DNA of 17,220 nt from an uncultured Roseateles sp. GTDB lineage: Bacteria > Pseudomonadota > Gammaproteobacteria > Burkholderiales > Burkholderiaceae. The notes below the pieces were generated by a model. The model was given only the letters and a program-made list of their open reading frames with translations. It had not been told where the DNA came from and ran no database searches. Of the stretch, positions 8,377-16,203 are shown piece by piece. The position numbers and the translations under genes were made by a program. How positions within the stretch are numbered: the stretch's first letter is position 1; every line of letters starts with the position of its first letter. The DNA is taken from positions 1-17,220 of the forward strand of contig CAMPJJ010000109.1 of assembly GCA_946886855.1 (NCBI GenBank). Direction: 5' to 3'.

Positions 8377-8408
8377 GGGGGCGATTTTAAGAGCCTAAAA
8401 TCGCCCCC
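8377..8408. promoter_or_regulatory. Perfect 13-bp inverted repeat in the wbpB/lysS divergent gap
   Basis: The arms 8377-8389 and 8396-8408 are exact reverse complements (GGGGGCGATTTTA and TAAAATCGCCCCC) around a 6-nt loop AGAGCC. Each arm contains a TAAAAT hexamer reading outward towards its gene: plus strand 8396-8401 towards lysS, minus strand 8389-8384 towards wbpB. These could be a pair of divergent -10 elements, though no good -35 boxes are seen at 16-18 bp. On the plus strand a run of six T follows at 8413-8418 after a 4-nt gap, so the structure could instead be a terminator or attenuator in the lysS leader. An operator is a third reading. The palindrome itself is certain; its role is open. 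Confidence 0.6.
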
Positions 8409-8428
8409 TGCCTTTTTTGCAGCCCACG

Positions 8429-9970
8429 ATGAGCCAGCCCCAAGACCCCCAGACCGGCAACGACACGCCGGCGCCCGCCCAAGACGAGAACAAGCTGATC
8501 GCCGAACGCCGCGAGAAACTCGCCGCTGTCCGCGAAAAAGCCAAGGCCAAGGGGGTCGCGGCCTTCCCCAACGACTTCAAACCGCAGCACCGCGCGCAGC
8601 CGCTGCAGGCCCAGTACGGCGAGCTCCCCAATGAGGAACTCGAGCCCCAGGCCGTGACGGTGACGGTGGCCGGCCGCATGATGCTCAAGCGCATCATGGG
8701 CAAGGCCAGCTTCGCCACGCTGCAGGACGCCACCGGCGCGATCCAGCTCTTCCTGTCCAAGGACGCGCTGGGCGACGAGGTCTACGCCGACTTCAAGCAT
8801 TTCGACCTGGGCGACATCCTCGGCGCGGAGGGCACGCTCTTCCGCACCCGCACCGGCGAGCTGTCGGTCAAGGTCACGACCCTGCGCCTGCTGACCAAGT
8901 CGCTGCGTCCGCTGCCGGACAAGTTCCACGGCATGGCCGACCAGGAGCAGAAGTACCGCCAGCGCTACGCCGACCTGATCTCCGACGGCAAGGCGCGCGA
9001 CCGTTTCGTGGCGCGGTCCAAGGCCGTGTCCTCGATCCGCTCGTACATGGTGGAGAACGGCTTCCTGGAAGTCGAGACGCCGATGCTGCACCCCATCCCG
9101 GGTGGCGCGAACGCCAAGCCCTTCATCACGCACCACAACGCGCTGGACCAGGAGATGTACCTGCGCATCGCGCCGGAGCTCTACCTGAAGCGCCTGGTGG
9201 TGGGCGGTTTCGAGCGCGTCTTCGAGATCAACCGCAACTTCCGCAACGAGGGGATCAGCGTCCGGCACAACCCCGAGTTCACGATGATGGAGTTCTACGC
9301 GGCCTACTGGACCCACCAGGAGGTCATGAGCTTCACCGAGGAAGTGATCCGCCACGCCGCGCGCGCCGCCACGGGCAGCGCCCAGGTCACCTACGCCGGC
9401 AAGCCGGTCGATCTGGAGAAGCCGTTCACGCGCCTGTCCGTGCGCCAGTCGCTGATCGTGCACGCGGGCGTGACCGAAGCCGAAGCCGACGACGCCGAGG
9501 TGCTGCGCGCCAAGCTGAAGGAACTCGGCGAGGAAGCGCCGAAGCACTGGGGCCTCTCGGCGCTGCAGTTCGGCCTGTTCGAGGCGGCGGTCGAGGAGAA
9601 GCTCTGGGAGCCGACCTTCATCGTCGACTACCCGGTGGAGGTCTCGCCGCTGGCGCGTGCGTCGGATGCGGACCCGACGATCACGGAGCGTTTCGAGCTC
9701 TTCATCACTGGCCGCGAGTACGCGAACGGCTTCTCCGAGCTGAACGATGCCGAGGATCAGGCGGCGCGTTTCCAGTCGCAGGTCGCCAACAAGGATGCGG
9801 GAGATGAGGAGGCGATGTTCTTCGACGCCGACTTCATCCGTGCCCTGGAGTACGGCATGCCGCCGACGGGTGGCTGCGGCATCGGCATCGACCGCCTGAT
9901 GATGCTGATCACCGACAGCCCCTCGATCCGCGACGTGATCCTCTTCCCCGCGCTGCGCCGCGAGGGTTGA
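8429..9970 (+). CDS. lysS: Lysyl-tRNA synthetase, class II
   Basis: A 513-residue class IIb lysyl-tRNA synthetase that charges tRNA-Lys with lysine in the cytosol. The N-terminal OB-fold anticodon-binding domain includes [20 protein letters not shown] and [11 protein letters not shown] (about 76-108). Class II motif 1 is [20 protein letters not shown] (about 210-230). Motif 2 is [20 protein letters not shown] (about 263-282), with the conserved R-N-E-G. Motif 3 is [20 protein letters not shown] near 480-500. Length is normal. I chose the ATG at 8429; an in-frame TTG at 8417 would add four residues, and neither has a clear ribosome-binding site. The first 30 or so residues are a low-complexity, charged extension. 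The gene stands alone, divergent from the polysaccharide operon and convergent with the DUF4148 gene. Confidence 0.97.
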   Translation: MSQPQDPQTGNDTPAPAQDENKLIAERREKLAAVREKAKAKGVAAFPNDFKPQHRAQPLQAQYGELPNEELEPQAVTVTVAGRMMLKRIMGKASFATLQDATGAIQLFLSKDALGDEVYADFKHFDLGDILGAEGTLFRTRTGELSVKVTTLRLLTKSLRPLPDKFHGMADQEQKYRQRYADLISDGKARDRFVARSKAVSSIRSYMVENGFLEVETPMLHPIPGGANAKPFITHHNALDQEMYLRIAPELYLKRLVVGGFERVFEINRNFRNEGISVRHNPEFTMMEFYAAYWTHQEVMSFTEEVIRHAARAATGSAQVTYAGKPVDLEKPFTRLSVRQSLIVHAGVTEAEADDAEVLRAKLKELGEEAPKHWGLSALQFGLFEAAVEEKLWEPTFIVDYPVEVSPLARASDADPTITERFELFITGREYANGFSELNDAEDQAARFQSQVANKDAGDEEAMFFDADFIRALEYGMPPTGGCGIGIDRLMMLITDSPSIRDVILFPALRREG

Positions 9971-10093
9971 TCGAAACGCACACCACCTGACCCCATTCAA
10001 CGTGCAGTCAACGACTGCGGGTGGGGCCGGAATGCTGCTGGGGGTTCCCGGAGGGATGCCCCCTGCTGCGTGGAGTGCCCGCGCTTGGCCTTA

Positions 10094-10140
10094 CGCAAGC
10101 ACAGCCTCGCGCAAGCACAGCCTCTCGCAAGCACAGCCTC
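10094..10140. repeat. Three tandem copies of a 16-bp unit
   Basis: The 15-mer CGCAAGCACAGCCTC occurs exactly three times, at 10094-10108, 10110-10124 and 10126-10140. Single bases (G, then T) separate the copies, giving a 16-bp period. The array sits in the 267-bp gap between lysS and the DUF4148 gene, 7 bp before a strong terminator. No coding role is apparent. It may be a small variable-number repeat or a binding-site cluster; nothing in the sequence decides between these. Confidence 0.9.
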
Positions 10141-10147
10141 ACGAACG

Positions 10148-10177
10148 AAAAAGGACACCCGAGGGTGTCCTTTTTTT
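10148..10177. terminator. Bidirectional Rho-independent terminator between lysS and the DUF4148 gene
   Basis: The stem GGACACC (10153-10159) pairs with GGTGTCC (10164-10170) around the tetraloop CGAG. Five A (10148-10152) precede the stem and seven T (10171-10177) follow it, so the hairpin has a U-tract when read on either strand. It lies between the convergent lysS (plus) and DUF4148 (minus) genes and would end both transcripts. Confidence 0.93.
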
Positions 10178-10237
10178 CTGGCTTGGCCCCCCCAGGCCGG
10201 CCGGTGCGTCCGGCAGTGTCGAGGGGGAAGCGTCGTC

Positions 10238-10522
10238 TTACTTGGCCGAGTTGCCTTCGGTCGTCGCGCCCTTCTTGGCGGCGGTCTTGACCGCAGCCTT
10301 CTTGGCGGCGATCTGGGCCGAGGTCGGCGCGTTGATGCCGTTCTCCAGCGAGCCGACGCCGGCTTGCTCGGCGCTCAGCGAGCCGATTTCGCCGGATTCG
10401 CGGGCGGCTTGCAGCTCGGCGATGACTTCAGCGCGGGTCTTCTGGGCCGGTTCGGCGGCGAAGGTGGCGCCGGCGGTCAGGAAGGCGGCGGCAATCAGGG
10501 TGGTCTTGATCAGGGTGTTCAT
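10238..10522 (-). CDS. Small secreted DUF4148 domain protein
   Basis: A 94-residue protein with a clear Sec signal peptide: a positive N-terminus, a hydrophobic core LIAAAFLTAGATFA, and probable cleavage after Ala22. The mature part contains KTRAEVIAELQAARESGEIG, the hallmark of DUF4148, a family of small exported proteins common and often multicopy in Burkholderiales. Its molecular function is not known. The C-terminal third is Ala/Lys-rich (AAKKAAVKTAAKKG) and probably disordered or helical. A strong Shine-Dalgarno AGGAG at 10533-10529 lies 6 nt before the ATG at 10522. The gene stands alone between two convergent or downstream units, with its own upstream region of palindromes and a terminator shared with lysS. 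Family members are often highly expressed, and the RBS here agrees with that. Confidence 0.85.
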   Translation of the reverse strand: MNTLIKTTLIAAAFLTAGATFAAEPAQKTRAEVIAELQAARESGEIGSLSAEQAGVGSLENGINAPTSAQIAAKKAAVKTAAKKGATTEGNSAK

Positions 10523-10581
10523 GGCGGGCTCCTAGCGGTTCGTTGCACCGGACTCCGCACTCCGCGTTGTCCATGAGTTGA

Positions 10582-10653
10582 ACTTTAGGCGCCACGGCCT
10601 AGGGGAAACACTAGGCAAACTGGAAAGATCCGTTCACGGATTGTCAACAATCC
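10582..10653 (-). promoter_or_regulatory. Upstream control region of the DUF4148 gene with two palindromes
   Basis: Two inverted repeats lie upstream of the DUF4148 gene. GCCTAG (10597-10602) and CTAGGC (10611-10616) are separated by 8 bp. GGATTGTCAACAATCC (10638-10653) is a 7-bp dyad with a 2-bp centre. A possible -10 element TAAAGT lies on the minus strand at 10587-10582; the first palindrome would cover its -35 position, which itself is poor (TGTTTC). A TTGACA on the minus strand at 10647-10642 lies inside the second palindrome but lacks a good -10 at 16-18 bp. Regulated transcription is a reasonable inference; the regulator cannot be named. Confidence 0.5.
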
Positions 10654-10740
10654 CCCAACCGGTAACTCAGCGTACACCGATCGGGGTCAAGGATTGTTTC
10701 AATCGGGGCCGGGAATGGGGTGGACTGCGGCGGCCGCTGG

Positions 10741-10780
10741 CCCTCACCCCCACCCTCTCCCCCGGTGCGGGAGAGGGGGC
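10741..10780. repeat. REP-like GC-rich hairpin element
   Basis: CCCTCTCCC (10753-10761) pairs perfectly with GGGAGAGGG (10769-10777) around a 7-nt loop, and is preceded by CCCTCACCCCCA. This arrangement (CCCTCACCC...CCCTCTCCC...GGGAGAGGG) matches a dispersed REP-like repeat seen in intergenic DNA of many proteobacteria. It lies 28 bp downstream of the enoyl-CoA hydratase stop on the minus strand. It has no U-tract, so it is not a standard intrinsic terminator but could protect the mRNA 3' end. Confidence 0.7.
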
Positions 10781-10807
10781 CACCCCAGTGCTCCTGCAGC
10801 GAATGGT

Positions 10808-11617
10808 TCAGCTGTGCTTGAACGCCGGCGCCCGCTTCGCCAGGAAGGCGTCCATGCCCTCGCGCTGATCGTCCGTGCCGAAGAGGGCGTGGAAGTAGCG
10901 ACGCTCGATCGCGACACCGTCGGTCAGCGGGCCCTGGTACGCCAGGTTGACCAGCTCCTTGATCAGCATCGTCGACGGACCGCTGAAGCCGTTGATCGTC
11001 TCCGCCGCGGCCAGCGCCTCGGTCATCAGCTGATCCGCCGGCACCACCCGCGACACCAGCCCGGCGCGCTCCGCCTCGGCCGCGTCCATCATGCGGGCCG
11101 TCAGCAGCATGTCCATCGCCTTGCTCTTGCTGACCGCGCGCGGCAGGCGCTGCGTGCCGCCCGCGCCGGGGATGATGCCCAGCTTGATCTCCGGCTGGCC
11201 GAAGCGCGCCGTTTCCGCCGCGATGATGAAGTCGCACATCATCGCCAGCTCGCAGCCGCCGCCCAGGGCAAAACCTGCCACCGCGCCGATCACCGGCTTG
11301 CGCACCTGCAGGATGGTTTCCCAGTTCTTCGAGATCAGGCCGCTCTTGAACGCCGACAGGAAGGTGTGCGGCGCCATCGTCGGAATGTCCGCGCCCGCGG
11401 CGAAGGCGCGCTCGCTGCCCGTCAGCACGATGCAGCCGATGCCGTCGTCCGCGTCGAAGGCCAGCAGCGCGCGGCCCAGTTCATCCATCAGCGGATCGCT
11501 CAACGCGTTCAGCTGCTTGGGGCGGTTCAGGCGGATCACGCCGGTCTTGCGCTCGCCGCTGCCGGCGACCTCCACCAGGATGTTCTCGAACGTCACGCCG
11601 GACAGGGCTGGAATCAT
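10808..11617 (-). CDS. Enoyl-CoA hydratase (crotonase family)
   Basis: A 269-residue crotonase-fold enzyme, probably hydrating short-chain trans-2-enoyl-CoA to 3-hydroxyacyl-CoA in fatty-acid or amino-acid breakdown. LNRPKQLNALSDPLMDEL (about 30-47) opens the core. ERAFAAGADI (about 69-78) supplies one oxyanion-hole amide. GFALGGGCELAMMCDFIIAA contains the first catalytic glutamate, Glu123, and ARFGQPEIKLGIIPGAGGTQ the second, Glu143. The 20-residue spacing equals that of Glu144 and Glu164 in rat mitochondrial crotonase, so hydratase rather than isomerase-only activity is expected. I chose the ATG at 11617 because AAGGAG lies 7 nt upstream (11630-11625); an in-frame ATG at 11647 overlaps the promoter and has no such site. 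It stands as a single gene. The physiological pathway (paaF-like, short-chain beta-oxidation) is not clear from context. Confidence 0.93.
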   Translation of the reverse strand: MIPALSGVTFENILVEVAGSGERKTGVIRLNRPKQLNALSDPLMDELGRALLAFDADDGIGCIVLTGSERAFAAGADIPTMAPHTFLSAFKSGLISKNWETILQVRKPVIGAVAGFALGGGCELAMMCDFIIAAETARFGQPEIKLGIIPGAGGTQRLPRAVSKSKAMDMLLTARMMDAAEAERAGLVSRVVPADQLMTEALAAAETINGFSGPSTMLIKELVNLAYQGPLTDGVAIERRYFHALFGTDDQREGMDAFLAKRAPAFKHS

Positions 11618-11646
11618 GGGATGTCTCCTTGAACTGAATGGCGGCA

Positions 11647-11652
11647 ACTATA
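11647..11652 (-). promoter_or_regulatory. Candidate -10 element of the enoyl-CoA hydratase promoter
   Basis: TATAGT reads on the minus strand from 11652 to 11647 in otherwise GC-rich DNA. Transcription would begin near 11640, giving a leader of about 23 nt that contains the AAGGAG ribosome-binding site at 11630-11625. The -35 position near 11670-11675 reads TCATCG, a weak match, so the promoter may be moderate or factor-dependent. The element lies in the 74-bp gap after the DUF3108 gene. Confidence 0.5.
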
Positions 11653-11691
11653 GAGGCGCCGGTGGACGGCGATGAGCGCGCCCCGTGACGA

Positions 11692-12914
11692 TCAGGGGCT
11701 CGCGGCGGACGCCGACGGAACCGGCTGCGCCGGCGCCAGCGCCTGCTTCGGCGGCGCCTTCAGCACGAGGTCGATGTGGGTGCGCGCATCCTTCGCGCGG
11801 TTCTGCCAGATCCGCACCCGCACCGGCAGGTACTGCAGCGACGGCGCCAGCCAGAACTCCGCCTGCATGTCGCCGCGGGTGTCCTCCATGTCCATGTCCG
11901 AATCCACGTGCCACGCCGGGATCGTCCCCAACGGCGTCGCGACGTCCTCCATCCCGCGCACCCTGTAGCGCCACAGGTGCACGTTGCGCGGCAGCGCCAG
12001 CGGCTGCTGGATCAGCAGGTCGCCCTGCGCGGACTGCCGGCCGGTCAGGAAGAGCCAGGTGAACTGCACGAACTGGCTGGCCGCGTCCTGCGTGCCGTCG
12101 GGCACGGGCTCGCGCCGGCCGTTGGCCAGGCGCACGCCGCCCAGGTCGAAGAGCAGCGTCGACTGACGGTTCCCGCCCGCGAGGCCGCCGGTCACTTCGT
12201 CGAAGCGTTTGGGCGCCAGGCCCAGCGGCGTGATCTCGCCGTCGCTGCTCAGCCGGCGCGACATCAGCGGCGCGATCTTCGGGCCGATCCAGGCTTCGAG
12301 GTGGACCTGGTAATGCGCGCCCTCCCGCAGCCACTGGACCCGCGCGTCGCCGTAGATGGCCCCGCGGAAATCGCCGGTCAGCTGGTAGTCGAGCTCGGTC
12401 GACAGCGGCCATTCGATGCCCGGCATCCATTCGCCCACCGCGTCGGAGACGGCCAGCGCCGGCGGCATCGCCAGCGCCTGCAGCTCGGGCGGCGGTTCGC
12501 TGGCGGCGGGATCGGGCGGCAGCGGCGCCGGCCCTTCGCCGAGCGCCGGCATCGATTCGATGCGCCGTGGCGGCGTGCCTGCGGGTCCGTCCTTGCGCGG
12601 CGTGGCGGGGGGCGGCGGTGGCGCGGCCGTCAGTTCCCGGACGAAGGCGGCCTGCAGCCGCTCCGGTTCGGGCGTCTCGGGCATCCACTGGTCGTGGAGT
12701 TCACGGGCACCGCTGAGGAGCCACAGATGCGCGACGACGACCGCCACCGTGAGGCCGGCCAGCGCCAGATGGTGTCGACGAAGACGAGCCGCCGCGTCGC
12801 GCCAGCGGCGCGGATCGGCCAGACGCGCCGCGCCGACCGCCAACGCGGACAGTCCGCGGCCGATCGCCCGTCCGGCGTCCTGGATCTGCCGGATTTCAAG
12901 GGCGAGCCGGCGTC

Positions 12915-12930
<16 letters not shown>
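11692..12930 (-). CDS. Membrane-anchored DUF3108 domain protein
   Basis: A 412-residue protein of unknown function. Residues 1-53 are a basic cytoplasmic segment, residues about 55-73 (LALAGLTVAVVVAHLWLLSG) form one membrane helix, and residues about 100-150 are a proline/alanine-rich periplasmic linker. The C-terminal region from about 165 (WPLSTELDYQLTGDFRGAIY, then GDARVQWLREGAHYQVHLEA) to about 395 looks like DUF3108, a periplasmic beta-rich domain frequent in Betaproteobacteria. The chain ends in an Ala/Pro/Ser tail. The ATG at 12930 overlaps the end of the M61 peptidase gene by 16 nt in another frame, so the two are probably co-transcribed and translationally coupled. Its pairing with a peptidase suggests a cell-envelope role, but this is only contextual. 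Confidence 0.82.
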
Positions 12931-14681
<1,751 letters not shown>

Positions 14682-14793
14682 GAGGAACAGCCTACCAAGG
14701 CTGGCCGGCGCGTGGGGCGCGCGGGACGCGTTTTTGGGCGGTTCCCGTTCAGGAGACCCGGCCCAGGGTTCGTCCGGATCGACGTCCGTGCGC

Positions 14794-14829
14794 GTTCTGC
14801 GGCGGGTTCTGCGGCGGACTCTGCGGCGG
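14794..14829. repeat. Three tandem copies of a 12-bp unit
   Basis: GTTCTGCGGCGG occurs at 14794-14805 and 14806-14817, then as ACTCTGCGGCGG at 14818-14829. The array lies in the 175-bp gap between the DUF3429 stop and the M61 start. A period that is a multiple of three would keep a reading frame; read on the minus strand it would give repeated Pro-Ala-Ala-Glu, but no gene there is supported. It could be a relic of repeat slippage. Nothing else recognisable is in this gap. Confidence 0.85.
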
Positions 14830-14856
14830 GTGCTATTGCCGGCTCAAGGCCCCTGT

Positions 14857-15327
14857 TCAGGTGCCCTGGGCGGCGATGAAGCAGCTGAGCGCCGCCACGG
14901 CGCTCAGCCGGAAGCGCAGCGTCAGCCAGGCCGAGGCGCCGAGCGAGGGATACAGCTTGCGGTCGGCCACGTAGCAGGCGATCAGCAGGAAGCCCTCGAT
15001 CACCAGGCCGGCGTACGGCGGCATCGTCGAGGCGATCCACGCCAGCAGCGCCGGCACGATGCCCCAGATGAAGGGTGCGGGCGACGGGACGGTCTGGCGC
15101 ATGCCCAGTCCCCAGTGGATCGCCCCCAGGAAGCTGATCACGATGGCCGCGTAGCGCGACAGGCCGTCGGTGACATAGGGGTGCGCGTCTTCCCGCACCA
15201 GCCAGACCAGCACCGCGCCGAGCACGAACGGGATCAGCCCGGCATAACCCAGCCGCAACGCGATCGGGTTGACGGAGGCCGAGGCGGCGTGCACCGGGGC
15301 GGCGTGATGGGGGGGACGGTCGGTCAT
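14857..15327 (-). CDS. DUF3429 family integral membrane protein
   Basis: A 156-residue membrane protein of the DUF3429 (TMEM69-like) family, function unknown. After a short polar N-terminus (about 20 residues) come about five hydrophobic helices. They include LGYAGLIPFVLGAVLVWLV, YAAIVISFLGAIHWGLGM, FIWGIVPALLAWIASTMPPY, AGLVIEGFLLIACYVADRKL and a final LSAVAALSCFIAA. SFLGAIHWGLGM and the P-Y-A-G-L sequence are typical of the family. The ATG at 15327 has no clear Shine-Dalgarno sequence; the DNA just upstream is the degenerate tandem repeat. It follows dsbC by 61 nt in the same direction and is probably co-transcribed with it. A longer alternative frame across the same DNA (14678-15349) lacks these helices and is rejected. 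Confidence 0.86.
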   Translation of the reverse strand: MTDRPPHHAAPVHAASASVNPIALRLGYAGLIPFVLGAVLVWLVREDAHPYVTDGLSRYAAIVISFLGAIHWGLGMRQTVPSPAPFIWGIVPALLAWIASTMPPYAGLVIEGFLLIACYVADRKLYPSLGASAWLTLRFRLSAVAALSCFIAAQGT

Positions 15328-15393
15328 CGGGGTCAGTCGTCGGGATCAATCGTCGGGATCAATCAGGATCAATCGGGATCAATCGGGATCAGG
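15328..15393. repeat. Degenerate 10/13-bp tandem repeat spanning the dsbC stop
   Basis: On the plus strand CGTCGGGATCAAT occurs at 15338-15350 and 15351-15363, then CAGGATCAAT (15364-15373), CGGGATCAAT (15374-15383) and CGGGATCAGG (15384-15393). A weaker unit CGGGGTCAGT lies at 15328-15337. All but the first contain GATC. On the minus strand each copy gives a TGA, and because the core period is 10 bp these fall in different frames. The dsbC stop codon (15391-15389) lies within the outermost unit. The array fills the whole gap between dsbC and the DUF3429 gene. Confidence 0.88.
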
Positions 15394-16162
15394 ACTTCTT
15401 CTGGGCCTTGTCGGCGTCCTGGATCGCCTGGAAGCGCTGTTCGAGCTGCTGCGGGCTGAGCGCGCCCGGGGCCCGGGTGCCGTTCTCGAACAGGATGGCC
15501 GGCGTGCCGTTGACGCGGATCTTCTGGCTGAGGGCCAGGTTGCGCTGGATGGCCGAGCTGTCGCATTTGGCGTCGGCCGGGCCGGCCATGGCGCCGTCGA
15601 TCATCCAGTTGCGCCAGGCGACGGTGTTGTCCTTGGCGCACCACATGGTGCGCGACTTCTCCGGCGAGTCGCCGCCCAGGATGGGGATCACGAAGGTGTA
15701 GACGGTGATGTTGTCGACCTCCTGCAGCGACTTCTCGAAGCGCTTGCAGTAGCCGCAGTTCGGGTCGGCGAAGACGGCGATGCGACGCTTGCCGTCACCC
15801 TTCTTCCAGACGATCGCGTCCTTGAGCGGCAGCGAGGCGAAGTCGATCGCGGTGATCTTCTCGATGCGCTCCTGGGTGACGTTCTTGCGGTTCTTCAGGT
15901 CGAGGATCTCGCCCTCGACCAGGTACTGGCCGGCGGCGTCGGTGTAGCGGATCTCGCTGCCGATGCGGACCTCCCACAGGCCGGCGATCGGGCTGGGACG
16001 CACCTCGTCGATCTTGATCTCCTTGGGCATCACCGCGGCGAGGTTCTTGCGGATGGTGTCCTCGTTGGCCTGGGCCGTGCAGCCGTACAGGCCGAGCGCG
16101 GCCAGCGAGGCGACCAGGGCCAGGGTCTTGCGGGAGGAGGTCTTGGACAGCGTGGAGATCAT
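15389..16162 (-). CDS. dsbC: DsbC-type thiol:disulfide isomerase
   Basis: A 257-residue periplasmic protein of the DsbC family that reshuffles wrong disulfide bonds and is kept reduced by DsbD. The thioredoxin-like domain has FADPNCGYCKRFEKS with active-site Cys136-Gly-Tyr-Cys139, and the cis-proline in NGTPAILFENG (Thr220-Pro221). A second pair, Cys175 and Cys200, probably forms the structural disulfide known in DsbC. The N-terminal dimerisation domain spans about 33-95. The signal region LALVASLAALGLYGC could be a lipobox at Cys28, or cleavage may follow the AQA at 30-32. I chose the ATG at 16162; the open frame extends to 16903 but that part is an alternative frame of the hydroxylase gene. 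It lies 41 nt downstream of that gene. Length is slightly above the usual 235-245. Confidence 0.93.
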   Translation of the reverse strand: MISTLSKTSSRKTLALVASLAALGLYGCTAQANEDTIRKNLAAVMPKEIKIDEVRPSPIAGLWEVRIGSEIRYTDAAGQYLVEGEILDLKNRKNVTQERIEKITAIDFASLPLKDAIVWKKGDGKRRIAVFADPNCGYCKRFEKSLQEVDNITVYTFVIPILGGDSPEKSRTMWCAKDNTVAWRNWMIDGAMAGPADAKCDSSAIQRNLALSQKIRVNGTPAILFENGTRAPGALSPQQLEQRFQAIQDADKAQKKS

Positions 16163-16203
16163 GGGGACTTTCGAGAACTTGCAGGGTGAACGGACAGGAC
16201 CGT

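Noticed and set aside
8387..10000. 537-codon minus-strand open frame opposite lysS
   Set aside because: Runs the full length of lysS and has no recognisable domain. LysS motifs 1-3 on the plus strand are intact.
10004..10018. Hairpin GCAGTC-AAC-GACTGC just after lysS as a terminator
   Set aside because: The stem is only 6 bp and no T-run follows; the strong terminator at 10148-10177 fits better.
15328..15393. CRISPR array
   Set aside because: Units are only 10-13 bp and directly abutting, with no spacers and no cas genes nearby.
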